A DNA stretch of 64,000 bases from Acidimicrobiales bacterium (GCA_016794585.1 JAEUJM010000026.1:65444-129443); one strand, 5' to 3'; positions 49,941 to 58,292 are shown, numbered from the stretch's first letter. Made by a program: numbers and translations. Notes: a model not told the origin generated them from the sequence alone.

Positions 49941-50897
49941 TCAGGCGAGGGCGCCGACGAGCGAGGCGAGCAGTTCGCGGGTGCGCTTGGACGAGGCGAT
50001 GAGCTCGTCGCGGCCGTCGCCGATGGGCACCACCCGCACGGACAGGTCGGTGACGCCGGCGTCCGCGTAGGCCCGCAGGCGGCGCTCGACCATGGCCTCG
50101 TCGCCGGCGGCGAGCAGGTCGCCGACGCTCTCCGCGTCGCCCAGGTCGAGCAGCTTCTGGTAGTTCGGCGAGACCTCGGCCTCGGAGAGGATCCGGTTGG
50201 TGCGCTCGACGGCGCGGTCCACCTCGTCGGGCCGGCACAGGCACACCGGCACGCCGGCGACGACTCGGGGCGCAGGGCGGCCGGCGCCCTCCGCGGCCTT
50301 GGTCAGGTGGGGCACGACGTGGGAGGCGATGGCCTTCTCGTCGGCCAGCCACAGGATGGTGCCGTCGGTGCGCTCGCCGGCGAGGCGCAACATCACGGGG
50401 CCGAGTGCGGCGAGCAGGACGGGCGTGGGGGCGACGTCGGTGACGTCGAGCGGGTTGTGGATGCGCCAGTCGTCGTTCTCGACGTCGACCATGCCCGGGC
50501 CGGCGAGGGCCCGGTCGAGCACGTCGAGGTAGTTGGCCATCGTGCGGGCGGGGCGCTCGTAGGGGAGGCCCAGCATCTCCTCGACGATCCAGTGGTGGGA
50601 GACGCCGAGGCCGAGCGAGAAGCGGCCCTCGCAGACGGCCTGGGTGGCGAGCGCCTGCTGCGCGGTGGCGATGGGGTGGCGGGTCTGGATGGGGACGACC
50701 GCGGTGCCGATCTCGACCCGCTCGGTGACGTCGCCGATGAGCGCCGCCGCGGTCATGGCGTCGAACTCGTCGGGGATCTGGGGGACCCACACCGAGGCCA
50801 GCCCGGCCTCCTCGGCCCAGGTGGCGTCGGCGCGCATGCGGGCGACCTTGGTCGCGTAACGGCCCCGCTCCGGGCCCACCATCACTCCGATGCGCAT
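49941..50897 (-). CDS. LLM-class (F420-dependent type) flavin oxidoreductase
   Basis: This 318-aa TIM-barrel protein is a luciferase-like monooxygenase superfamily member: MRIGVMVGPERGRYATKVAR, AEEAGLASVWVPQIPDEFDA, RVEIGTAVVPIQTRHPIATA, GRFSLGLGVSHHWIVEEMLG, VLLAALGPVMLRLAGERTDG. The pattern resembles mycobacterial F420-dependent oxidoreductases, so F420 rather than FMN is the likely cofactor (inference). ATG 50897 is preceded by GCAGGGGGACGGC. A perfect 9-bp-arm palindrome lies 15 bp upstream of the start codon and should control it tightly. Confidence 0.92.
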   Translation of the reverse strand: MRIGVMVGPERGRYATKVARMRADATWAEEAGLASVWVPQIPDEFDAMTAAALIGDVTERVEIGTAVVPIQTRHPIATAQQALATQAVCEGRFSLGLGVSHHWIVEEMLGLPYERPARTMANYLDVLDRALAGPGMVDVENDDWRIHNPLDVTDVAPTPVLLAALGPVMLRLAGERTDGTILWLADEKAIASHVVPHLTKAAEGAGRPAPRVVAGVPVCLCRPDEVDRAVERTNRILSEAEVSPNYQKLLDLGDAESVGDLLAAGDEAMVERRLRAYADAGVTDLSVRVVPIGDGRDELIASSKRTRELLASLVGALA

Positions 50898-50911
50898 GCC
50901 GTCCCCCTGCC

Positions 50912-50932
50912 GGTGAGAATCACATTCTCACC
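50912..50932. promoter_or_regulatory. Perfect operator palindrome upstream of the LLM gene (type site)
   Basis: Arms GGTGAGAAT (50912-50920) and ATTCTCACC (50924-50932) flank CAC. This is the best copy of a site seen in weaker form at 1418, 7007, 10714 and 51941. Overlap with the expected core promoter suggests repression by a TetR-type dimer. Confidence 0.65.
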
Positions 50933-50993
50933 ACAGCGTAACGCGGATCTCAGCAGCGCGGGCGGGGACCGTCCCGCCCGCGCCGCCGTCAGA

Positions 50994-51821
50994 TCAGAAC
51001 TCGCCCTCGAGGAAGCCCACGGCGAGGCCCGCGGTCTCGTACGCGCCGGTGACCCCGGAGGCGTGGTAGCCGGCGTCGGTGAAGACGGTCACGCCGGTGA
51101 TGCCGGCGGCGGCGTCGCTGCACAGGAAGACCAGCGGGTAGGCCTGCTCGAGCGGGGTCGACGCGGCGATGCCGGTCTCCTCGCGGTAGTCGGCGCCGAA
51201 GGTGAGCCAGGTGTCGGCGTTGGCCTGGGCGAGGGGGGTGTCGGTGGGGCCGGGGAGGATGGCGTTGATGCGCACGCCCTGCTTGAGCAGGTTCATGCAC
51301 TCGCCGGCGACGTAGCCGTTGACCGCCATCTTCGACCACATGTAGTCGGCCTTGGCGTTGTCCTGGGCCCAGGTGGACGCCTCCTCGAAGTCGGCGATCC
51401 CCAGGTAGGTCTGCACCTTCTCGAGGTTCGTGCGCCACCCCATGCCCGCCGCCGAGGAGATCATGCCGATGGCGGCGCCCCGGGCCAGCTTCCCGTTGGC
51501 GAGCAGCAGCTCGATGAGCAGGCGGTGGCCGAGGAAGTTGATCTTCTCGATGCCCGGGGTGCCGTCGGCCACGCCGGCGCAGGAGAAGAGGGCGTCGATC
51601 GGGCCCTCCACCTCGGCGGCGAGCGCCTCGATCGACGCCCGGTCGGCGAGGTCGACGGACAGCGCAGTGACGCCCTCCTGGGTGACCGGGGCGCGGTCGG
51701 CGTTCAGCACCTCGGCGCCGGCGTCCTTGACGAGCTCGGCCACGGCGGCGCCCATGCCGGTGGCGCCTCCGACCACCAGGGCGCGCTTGCCGTCGTACCG
51801 GAATGCGTCGAACAGGCTCAT
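50994..51821 (-). CDS. Short-chain dehydrogenase/reductase (hydroxysteroid or alcohol dehydrogenase type)
   Basis: This 275-aa SDR has the cofactor loop ALVVGGATGMGAAVAELV, DALFSCAGVAD, catalytic Ser region GMISSAAGMGW, and the active pair YMWSK. The C-terminal substrate region is complete. It resembles the 3-alpha-hydroxysteroid/coniferyl-alcohol dehydrogenase branch with a long segment before the catalytic Tyr, so a cyclic or phenylpropanoid alcohol is likely. ATG 51821 follows GGAGGCACCCCTC. It diverges from the transporter operon; a half-site of the TGAGAAT family (51941-51961) lies between them. Confidence 0.92.
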   Translation of the reverse strand: MSLFDAFRYDGKRALVVGGATGMGAAVAELVKDAGAEVLNADRAPVTQEGVTALSVDLADRASIEALAAEVEGPIDALFSCAGVADGTPGIEKINFLGHRLLIELLLANGKLARGAAIGMISSAAGMGWRTNLEKVQTYLGIADFEEASTWAQDNAKADYMWSKMAVNGYVAGECMNLLKQGVRINAILPGPTDTPLAQANADTWLTFGADYREETGIAASTPLEQAYPLVFLCSDAAAGITGVTVFTDAGYHASGVTGAYETAGLAVGFLEGEF

Positions 51822-51940
51822 GAGGGGTGCCTCCACTGCGTCGGGGGTCGATGGCTCGAGCGGGCCCCCGCCCCCTCGGCCCGGGCCCGCTCGGGCCCGA
51901 TAGGGGGATTCTGGCCCAGATGAGCATGGCGTGCACGAAA

Positions 51941-51961
51941 AGGTGGAACGGCATTCTCATC
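51941..51961. promoter_or_regulatory. Weak member of the TGAGAAT operator family, SDR/transporter gap
   Basis: AGGTGGAAC-GGC-ATTCTCATC: the right half matches 8 of 9 positions of the type site, the left only 4 of 9. It lies just upstream of a possible transporter -10 (TATGGT, 51980-51985). Confidence 0.3.
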
Positions 51962-52046
51962 AGGTTCGATCAGCTGGGCTATGGTCTGCGCCGACCGGCC
52001 CCCGGGTCGGCGCACGCGGCCACCAACCGCCCAGGGGGAATCGAGC

Positions 52047-52076
52047 ATGACGAACGCATCGGGGCGTCACGGGTGA
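52047..52076 (+). CDS. Possible 9-aa leader peptide upstream of the transporter
   Basis: ATG ACG AAC GCA TCG GGG (MTNASGRHG, stop TGA) has the best ribosome binding site of the region (AGGGGGAATCGAGC) and its stop overlaps the permease GTG as GTGA. The permease start itself has no ribosome binding site. The peptide may load ribosomes onto the permease by coupling, or regulate it. It could also be a chance result of a mis-chosen start. Confidence 0.4.
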   Translation: MTNASGRHG

Positions 52077-54178
52077 CCGGCATCCTCGCCGCGGGCCTGG
52101 GCACGGACGTGTTCCGGGGGTTCCTCCAGGGCCTGCCGCCGGGCACGGTGTACGCGCTGATCGCCCTCGGGTTCGTCCTCACGTACAAGACCTCGGGCGT
52201 GTTCAACCTGGCCTTCGGGGCGCAGGCGTACATCTCCGCCGTCGTCTACTTCAAGGCCCACACCGAGTGGGGCTGGCCCATCGTCCCCTCGGTGATCCTG
52301 TCGGTGGTCATCCTGGCACCGCTCGTCGGGTTCGTCCTCGAGGCGCTGATCTTCCGGCACCTCCGCACGGCCACCCCGGTGGCGAAGCTCGTGGTCACCA
52401 TCGGCCTGACGCTGGCGTTGCCGGCGCTCGTCGACCTGGCCGCGAACTTCCAGTCGGTGGCGGGCGTCACCCCGGAGGGGATCGTCCCCGACGGCGCCAG
52501 CGTGTTCTACGACCCCTTCGGGGTCTACGCGTTCAGCCGCAACGAGCTCGTGGCGATGGCCGTCGCCGTCCTCGCCATGCTCGGCCTCGGTGCTCTGTTC
52601 AAGTTCACGGTCAAGGGCCTCCAGATGCGGGCGGTGGTCGAGTCGCCCCGCATGACCGAGCTGAACGGCTGGGCCTCCGACCGCATTTCGTCGTTCGCCT
52701 GGATGCTCTCGTCGTTCTTCGCCGGCCTGGCGGGCGTGCTCATCGCCCCCCGCTTCAACACGTTGGCCGCGGGTGACTTCTTCAACCTCGTGGTGGTCGC
52801 CATCGCCGCAGCGGCGGTGGGCAAGCTGGTCAGCCTGCCCCGGGCCCTGCTCGGCGGCCTGGGCCTGGGCATCCTCATCGCCGAGATCAACACCTTCCTG
52901 CCCCGCTGGGCCGAGACCTACGACTGGCTGTCGCCGCTCCAGGACAACCTCACGCCGGCCATCCCCTTCATCGTCCTGTTCGGGGTGATCGTGCTGGCGC
53001 CGGGCATCGGGCGCACCCGGGAGGCGTCCGATCCGCTCGCCGGCGTCGACCCGCCGCCGCCGGCGCTCGGAGGCCGCTCGCAGACCGGGCGGTCGGCGCT
53101 GTTCACGTGGGGCATGGGCGCTGCGGTGTTCCTCGTGGTCGGGTCGGTGGTGTTCTTCCGGGCCGACGACCAGTGGATGTTCCTCGTCACCCAGGCCGCG
53201 ATCATGGCCACGATCTTCCTGTCCATCACCGTGATCACGGGCATGGCCGGGCAGATCTCGCTGGCCCAGGGGGCCTTCGCGGCCACCGGCGCGTTCACGG
53301 TGTTCCAGACCGTCGACCGCTACGACCTGTCGGTGATCGCCGGCGCATTGCTCGGCGGCGTGGTCGCCGCCGGGGTGGCGGTGCTCGTGGCGGTCCCCCT
53401 ACGCCGCGTGACGGGCATCTGGGTGGCCATCGGCACGCTGGCCTTCGCGTTCTTCTTCGACTCGGTGATCATCAAGATGTCGTGGGTCTCGGGCGACGCC
53501 TCCCTGTTCCAGGGCACCGACGTGCCCCGGCCGGTGATCGGCCCGTGGGACTTCGCCGACGACCGGGCCTTCCTCGTGCTGTGCCTCGTGGTGCTCGCGA
53601 TCGTCGGCCTCGTGGTCGTGCAGATCCGCGAGGGCACCACCGGCCAGGCGCTGCGGGCCCTCCGCGGCAGCCCGGTGGCGGCCCAGTCCATCGGCATCTC
53701 GCCCGGGCGGTCGACGCTGATCGCCTTCGCCCTGTCCGGCTTCATCGCCGGCCTCGGCGGCGCCCTGCTGGCCGTGCACCAGGAGAACGTCAACTACGGC
53801 ACCAACTTCTCCCCGTTCGCGGCGCTGTTCTGGCTCGTGCTCGTGGTCACGCTCGGGTCCCGCACCTTCGAGGGCGCGGCCGCGGCGGCGCTGGCCTTCG
53901 CGATCTTCGACACCCTGGTGCTCAAGGGGACGGTGTTCGAGTGGCTCCTGCGCAGCCCCGACCGGGTGCCGGGCCTGTTCCCCCTCGACCCGACGTGGCG
54001 CTTCGTGCTGTTCGGCCTCGCCACCATCCAGTTCGCCCGCCATCCCGAGGGTGTCATCGAGTCCAGCCGCCGGCGCAAGGCCGAGAAGGCCGCCCGCAAG
54101 GCGGCGGCGGCCGGTGGCGCCGGTGGTTCTGCACCCGGCCGACCAGCGCCCACCCCCGAGCCGGAGGCGGCGGCATGA
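52073..54178 (+). CDS. Branched-chain amino acid-type ABC transporter permease, LivH-LivM fusion
   Basis: This 701-aa membrane protein joins both permeases. The LivH half (about 1-315) shows GLPPGTVYALIALGFVLTYK, SGVFNLAFGAQAYISAVVYF and RAVVESPRMTELNGWASDRI. The LivM half (about 340-680) shows FLSITVITGMAGQISLAQGA, FAATGAFTVFQ, GIWVAIGTLAFAF, GQALRALRGSPVAAQSIGIS. Together they have roughly 16-18 membrane helices. The C-terminal tail is Ala/Lys/Pro-rich. The family imports branched-chain amino acids, amides or, in catabolic clusters, aromatic and alicyclic acids. The GTG at 52073 is chosen since no earlier start keeps the frame. No solute-binding LivK gene is seen in the window. Confidence 0.92.
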   Translation: MTGILAAGLGTDVFRGFLQGLPPGTVYALIALGFVLTYKTSGVFNLAFGAQAYISAVVYFKAHTEWGWPIVPSVILSVVILAPLVGFVLEALIFRHLRTATPVAKLVVTIGLTLALPALVDLAANFQSVAGVTPEGIVPDGASVFYDPFGVYAFSRNELVAMAVAVLAMLGLGALFKFTVKGLQMRAVVESPRMTELNGWASDRISSFAWMLSSFFAGLAGVLIAPRFNTLAAGDFFNLVVVAIAAAAVGKLVSLPRALLGGLGLGILIAEINTFLPRWAETYDWLSPLQDNLTPAIPFIVLFGVIVLAPGIGRTREASDPLAGVDPPPPALGGRSQTGRSALFTWGMGAAVFLVVGSVVFFRADDQWMFLVTQAAIMATIFLSITVITGMAGQISLAQGAFAATGAFTVFQTVDRYDLSVIAGALLGGVVAAGVAVLVAVPLRRVTGIWVAIGTLAFAFFFDSVIIKMSWVSGDASLFQGTDVPRPVIGPWDFADDRAFLVLCLVVLAIVGLVVVQIREGTTGQALRALRGSPVAAQSIGISPGRSTLIAFALSGFIAGLGGALLAVHQENVNYGTNFSPFAALFWLVLVVTLGSRTFEGAAAAALAFAIFDTLVLKGTVFEWLLRSPDRVPGLFPLDPTWRFVLFGLATIQFARHPEGVIESSRRRKAEKAARKAAAAGGAGGSAPGRPAPTPEPEAAA

Positions 54179-54270
54179 GGGCCCCAGCGGTCGTCGTCGA
54201 GGCCCTCCGTCCCGGCGCCGGGGTCCGGTGCCGGCCCGACGTCGTCGCGAACCGGGAGCACGGGGCATGA
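54175..54270 (+). CDS. Nested 31-aa small ORF between permease and ATPase genes
   Basis: The frame begins MRAPAVVVEALRPGAGVRC and ends in EHGA. It overlaps the permease stop and the LivG start as ATGA at both ends. This exact fit fills a 96-bp gap and could be a small transporter protein or only a translational bridge. The sequence is not recognised. Confidence 0.4.
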   Translation: MRAPAVVVEALRPGAGVRCRPDVVANREHGA

Positions 54271-55181
54271 GCGGGACCCGGGTCATCGAGGCCGTCGGCG
54301 TCACCAAGCGCTTCGCCGGCATCGTCGCCCTCGACGGCGTCGACCTCGCCATCGACGAGGGCGAGCGGGTCGGCCTCATCGGTCCCAACGGCGCCGGGAA
54401 GACCACGTTCTTCAACTGCCTGCTCGGCGTGCTGCGGGCCGACGGCGGCACGGTCAGCCTCGAAGGGCGCGATGTCACCCGCCTGCCCGTCCACCAGCGG
54501 GCTCGGCTCGGCATCGGGCGCACGTTCCAGCGCATCGAGCTGTTCCCCGACTCGACGGTGCGCGAGCACCTCCTCATCGCCGAGCGGGTCAAGCGTCGCA
54601 CCGGCCGTCTCTGGAAGGACGTCGTGGGCCTGGGCCGGCCGAACGCCGACGAGATCGCCACCTGCGACGAGGTGCTCGAGCTGCTCGGCCTCGCCGACCT
54701 GGCCGACGAGCCCATCGAGCGCCTCAGCCTCGGGCAGGGCCGGCTGGTCGAGGTGGGCCGGGCCCTGATGACCGAGCCCAAGCTCCTGTTGCTCGACGAG
54801 CCCTCGTCGGGCCTCGACCGCGGCGAGACCGCGGCGCTGGCCGAGACGCTCGGCGAGGTGCAGTCCCAGCGGGGCTTCGCCATCTTGTTGGTGGAGCACG
54901 ACGTCGAGCTGGTGGCCAGCTTCACCAGCCGGTGCTACCTGCTCGACTTCGGCCGTCTGATCGCGCAGGGTCCGACCGCCACCCTGATGGCCAGCGCCGA
55001 GATGCGCCACGCCTACCTGGGCGACCTCGAGCCGGCGAGCGCCGACGCCGCCGAGGCCGCCGAGGCCCTCGAGGCCGCCACATCGCCCGCCGGCGACGCC
55101 GATGACGGCGGATCCGCAGCCGGCGACGCCCCTGCCCAGCACGTTTCGGACCCCACGAGCACCGACGAGGAGCCGAGCTGA
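54267..55181 (+). CDS. livG: ABC transporter ATP-binding protein, LivG type
   Basis: This 304-aa ATPase has Walker A IGPNGAGKTTFFNCLLG, the LivG-type segment ARLGIGRTFQRIELFPDSTV, the signature LSLGQGRLVEVGRALM, Walker B LLLLDEPSSGLD and the switch His in LLVEHDVELV. A variable Ala/Glu/Asp-rich tail of about 50 residues follows. ATG 54267 overlaps the small ORF stop, and the stop overlaps livF (TGATG). Together with LivF it should power the fused permease. Confidence 0.93.
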   Translation: MSGTRVIEAVGVTKRFAGIVALDGVDLAIDEGERVGLIGPNGAGKTTFFNCLLGVLRADGGTVSLEGRDVTRLPVHQRARLGIGRTFQRIELFPDSTVREHLLIAERVKRRTGRLWKDVVGLGRPNADEIATCDEVLELLGLADLADEPIERLSLGQGRLVEVGRALMTEPKLLLLDEPSSGLDRGETAALAETLGEVQSQRGFAILLVEHDVELVASFTSRCYLLDFGRLIAQGPTATLMASAEMRHAYLGDLEPASADAAEAAEALEAATSPAGDADDGGSAAGDAPAQHVSDPTSTDEEPS

Positions 55182-55894
55182 TGACCGCCGCCCTCGAGCT
55201 CCGCGACGTCTCGGCCGGATACGGGCCCTTCCGGGCGCTGTTCGGCGTGTCCCTCACCGTCCAGCCCGGCGAGGCGGTGGCCCTCGTCGGCCCCAATGGC
55301 GCCGGCAAGACCACGGTCGCCCGCCTGGCGTCGGGCCTCGTCGTCCCCACCGCCGGCCAGGTGTTGGTCGACGGCGCCGACCTCACCGGGGCGCGGCCCT
55401 ACCGCTTCAACCGCGCCGGGATCTCCCATGCCCCGGAGGGGCGCTCGGTGTTCGCCACCTTGAGCGTCGAGGAGAACCTCACCCTCGCCTTCCGCCGCAC
55501 CCTCGGGCGTGGCGGGGTCGCCGGCGGCCTGGCCAAGGCCTACGAGATGTTCCCCGTGCTCGAGCAGCGTCGGCGCCAGCAGGCGGGGACGCTCTCGGGC
55601 GGCGAGCAGCGCATGCTCTCCATGGCCCGGGTCCTGGTCGAGGAGCCGAAGGTGCTCGTCGCCGACGAGCTGTCGCTCGGCCTCGCCCCCATCATCGTGG
55701 AGCGCACCTACGACTCGCTGCGGCGCCTGCGCGAGCAGGGCACGGCCCTGCTGATCATCGAGCAACACGTCACCCACGCACTGGCGCTCTGCGATCAGGT
55801 GGCCGTCCTCGACCACGGCACCGTGCTGTGGTCGGGCCCCAGCGCCGAGGCGGGCGAGCGGGTCGCCACCCAGCTGGACCTACCCACCTCCTGA
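55181..55894 (+). CDS. livF: ABC transporter ATP-binding protein, LivF type
   Basis: This 237-aa ATPase has Walker A LVGPNGAGKTTVARLASG, the LivF-type ISHAPEGRSVFATLSVEENL, the signature LSGGEQRMLSMARVLV, Walker B VLVADELSLGLAP and the switch His in LLIIEQHVTHAL. Walker B has DE followed by LS, common in LivF. ATG 55181 shares its first base with the livG stop. It closes the transporter operon; no clear terminator is seen in the 86 bp before the convergent SDR gene. Confidence 0.93.
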   Translation: MTAALELRDVSAGYGPFRALFGVSLTVQPGEAVALVGPNGAGKTTVARLASGLVVPTAGQVLVDGADLTGARPYRFNRAGISHAPEGRSVFATLSVEENLTLAFRRTLGRGGVAGGLAKAYEMFPVLEQRRRQQAGTLSGGEQRMLSMARVLVEEPKVLVADELSLGLAPIIVERTYDSLRRLREQGTALLIIEQHVTHALALCDQVAVLDHGTVLWSGPSAEAGERVATQLDLPTS

Positions 55895-55980
55895 CGAAGC
55901 AACGGAAGAGAGCGCGGCCCGCGCACGCGCCCACCTCCGGCGGGGACCTCCTCAGTGGCAGGTTGATCCCGGCGGGCCGG

Positions 55981-56772
55981 TCAGTCGCCGGCGAGGTCGC
56001 CGAGCTGTTCGGCGAGCTCGGGTGGCATGGGGCTCACACGCGGGGCGAGGGTCACGGAGGGCACCGCCACGGTGGCACCGGTGGACAGCACCGTGTGGGC
56101 CACGGCGACGACCTCCTCCACGTCGAGGAGCGAGCCCGAGAGGTAGTTGCGCTGGAACCAGATGGGCACGACCTCGCCGGCCAGGTCCATGTCCCAACCC
56201 TGGTTGAACTCGGTGGCGCCCTCGCCCTCGCCGCCGGCGCAGTCGCCCACCACCAGGCGGGTGAAGCCCACCGACGGGTGCTCCATGCGCCACGCCTCGA
56301 CCAGCTTGTCGAGGGCGGCCTTGCTGACCGCGTAGGCGCCGAGCGCCGGCCACGGCGGTGTCAGCGAGGCGATGACCGAGGACAGGAAGACCGCGGTGCC
56401 CTGCGACGCCTCGAGGTGGGGCATGGCCGCGGCGGTGACCAGGGCGGCGCCGGTGACGTTGGTGGCGAAGACCTGGGCCCAGGTGTCACCGTCGATGTCG
56501 GTGAGCTTGGCCAGGGGGCCGATGGCGGGGGCGTAGACGAGCCCGTCGATTCCCCCGAGCGTGGCGGCCGCCTCTTCGATGGCCCGTTGGATCGACGCGC
56601 CGTCGGTGACGTCGCAGGCGATGGGGTGGGCGTGCTCACCGGCGTCGGCGGCGGCGCTCTCCAACCGGTCGAGGCGGCGGGCGAGGAGGGCCACCTCGTC
56701 GCCCCGCTGGGCCAGCCCGACCCCGATGCAGCGGCCGAGACCGCTCGATGCTCCAACGACGACCGTGCGCAC
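55981..56772 (-). CDS. Short-chain dehydrogenase/reductase
   Basis: This 263-aa SDR starts RTVVVGASSGLGRCIGVGLA (TGxxxGxG-type cofactor loop with an Ala), has the DVTDG acidic segment for adenine recognition, NVTGAALVTAAAMPHL, the catalytic Ser in VFLSSVIASL, and the YAVSK pair. The Arg pair after strand 2 (LARRLDR) favours NADP. The GTG at 56772 follows AAGGGGGGTGCAACC. The upstream gap carries GACGTCACCC (56809-56818), shared with the promoter of the enoyl-CoA hydratase/tandem-TetR unit. Confidence 0.92.
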   Translation of the reverse strand: MRTVVVGASSGLGRCIGVGLAQRGDEVALLARRLDRLESAAADAGEHAHPIACDVTDGASIQRAIEEAAATLGGIDGLVYAPAIGPLAKLTDIDGDTWAQVFATNVTGAALVTAAAMPHLEASQGTAVFLSSVIASLTPPWPALGAYAVSKAALDKLVEAWRMEHPSVGFTRLVVGDCAGGEGEGATEFNQGWDMDLAGEVVPIWFQRNYLSGSLLDVEEVVAVAHTVLSTGATVAVPSVTLAPRVSPMPPELAEQLGDLAGD

Positions 56773-56808
56773 GGTTGCACCCCCCTTGAGTTGACGCCGA
56801 TGTTAGAC

Positions 56809-56818
56809 GACGTCACCC
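56809..56818. promoter_or_regulatory. GACGTCACCC site upstream of the SDR gene
   Basis: The decamer also occurs at 59285-59294, upstream of the hydratase/tandem-TetR operon, in each case beside an AT-rich TTAGA/CTAAC hexamer. It is a candidate binding site for the tandem TetR regulator encoded between the two promoters. Confidence 0.35.
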
Positions 56819-56832
56819 ACGCCCATCGTTCC

Positions 56833-56872
56833 GGGTACTCGTATGTGTTCTGGAGAACACATACGAGTACCC
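56833..56872. terminator. Perfect 19-bp hairpin, second copy of the GTACTCGTATGTGTTCT family
   Basis: Arms GGGTACTCGTATGTGTTCT (56833-56851) and its exact complement (56854-56872) around GG. It lies 3' of the leftward tandem-TetR gene. The match with 43158-43197 shows that it is a repeated element; terminator use is inferred from location. Confidence 0.75.
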
Positions 56873-56906
56873 AGAAGGGGCGGGAGGGTGGTCGCGGGGC
56901 GCCCGG

Positions 56907-58292
56907 TCAGTCCATCGTGCGGCCGAGGAGGCCGCGTTCGATGACGTCGGCGGCGGTGGCGGTGGCCGCGGAGGAGCGGGCGCGGGCGCCGTAGACCTCG
57001 AGGAGCGCGACGAGGACGACGGCCTCGGTGTCGACGTCGCCGCCGAAGGGGCGGGGCTGGAGGAAGCGGGCCATCTGGCGCCGTCCCCAGTCGAGGACGG
57101 CGGCCGACTCGGTGCGGAGGGCGGGCTCCTGGAAGGTGGCGTCGGACCACACCCGGATCAGTGCCGCCTCGCCCGCCTGGGCGCTGTTGTAGCGGCGCAA
57201 CCAGGTGCGCAGGGCGGCGGCGCCGTCCACCCCGCCGTCCGCCTCGGCACCTTCGGCGCCACTGCCGTCGGCATGGACGGCCTCGGTGGGGATGCCCGCG
57301 AAGGCGGTCGAGACCGTGCGCATGGCCTCGCCGGCCAGGAGGCGGGCGAACTCGTCCTTGTTCTCGAAGTACCGGTAGAACGCGCCGTGGGACAGGTCGG
57401 CGGCGGTGACGATGTCGTCCACGCGGGTGCCGTGGTAGCCGTGCTTCACGAGCTCTTGGCGACCGGCGGCGAGGAGCGCCTCGAGGGTGCGGCGGCCGGC
57501 CGGGGTGAGGTCGGCGCCGTCGTGGTGGGACTCGAGCACCTTGGTCATGGCCGGGCCGAAGGCGATCTCGGGGGGCCGGCGGCGCGCCGGGGGGTGCACA
57601 CTGACGGCGGGCTGCAGGCCGAACAGGGTGCGGTGCATGACGTCGGCGAGGGCGTCGGCCACCCGGCCGGCGGGCCACGCCGCCGGAGCGGCCGAGCGCA
57701 GCGTGGCCGCGGTGCCGATGCCCGCGGTGACCGACTTCACCAGCAGGTCGAGGGTGGCGTCGAGCGATCGGTCAGGGACGGTGCTGCCCTCGATGCGGGC
57801 GCGCAGTCGCGCCCGGTTGCGCTCGCCGGTGCGCATCGAGCCGCCGGCGACCTCCTCGTCGCTGGTGACCGCGGACTGGAAGGTGGAGAACACGGGGGTG
57901 AAGCGGGCGTGGATCTCGACGTAGCGCTCGACCCAGTTGCGGAGCTGGGTCCACCCATCCAGGTCGGGGGTGAGCGGCCCGAGGGCCTCGACCGACGCGT
58001 TCAGCTGGCGGGCCACCTGCCCGGCGAGCTGGCGGAACACGTCCTCTTTGCCGGCGAAGTACTGGTAGAAGGAGATGCGCGAGCAGCCCGCCTCTTTGGC
58101 GATGCGGTCGATGCTGCACGGGTGGTAGCCCACCTCGCCGAACACGGTGAGGGCGGCGTCGAGGATGCGCTGCTGCGTGCGCTGCCCGCGGGCGCCGACG
58201 GTGGGGTTGTCGGAGAAGGGGGCGCGCCGGAGCACCGGCTCCGGCTCGCCGGGAGCGCCCGGTGGCGCCGCGCCCTTGTCCGCCTCGGCCAT
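56907..58292 (-). CDS. Tandem TetR regulator (two TetR modules, Mce3R-like)
   Basis: This 461-aa protein contains two complete TetR-type units. Module 1 has its helix-turn-helix at about 38-90 (CSIDRIAKEAGCSRISFYQY), and module 2 at about 265-320 (TRVDDIVTAADLSHGAFYRY), each followed by a ligand-binding helical domain. The mycobacterial Mce3R repressor has the same double build and controls lipid/steroid-related genes, so this is its probable relative. A monomer or dimer could bind asymmetric sites. ATG 58292 directly follows the hydratase stop (TAG-ATG), so the regulator is cotranscribed with the gene it likely controls. Confidence 0.9.
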   Translation of the reverse strand: MAEADKGAAPPGAPGEPEPVLRRAPFSDNPTVGARGQRTQQRILDAALTVFGEVGYHPCSIDRIAKEAGCSRISFYQYFAGKEDVFRQLAGQVARQLNASVEALGPLTPDLDGWTQLRNWVERYVEIHARFTPVFSTFQSAVTSDEEVAGGSMRTGERNRARLRARIEGSTVPDRSLDATLDLLVKSVTAGIGTAATLRSAAPAAWPAGRVADALADVMHRTLFGLQPAVSVHPPARRRPPEIAFGPAMTKVLESHHDGADLTPAGRRTLEALLAAGRQELVKHGYHGTRVDDIVTAADLSHGAFYRYFENKDEFARLLAGEAMRTVSTAFAGIPTEAVHADGSGAEGAEADGGVDGAAALRTWLRRYNSAQAGEAALIRVWSDATFQEPALRTESAAVLDWGRRQMARFLQPRPFGGDVDTEAVVLVALLEVYGARARSSAATATAADVIERGLLGRTMD

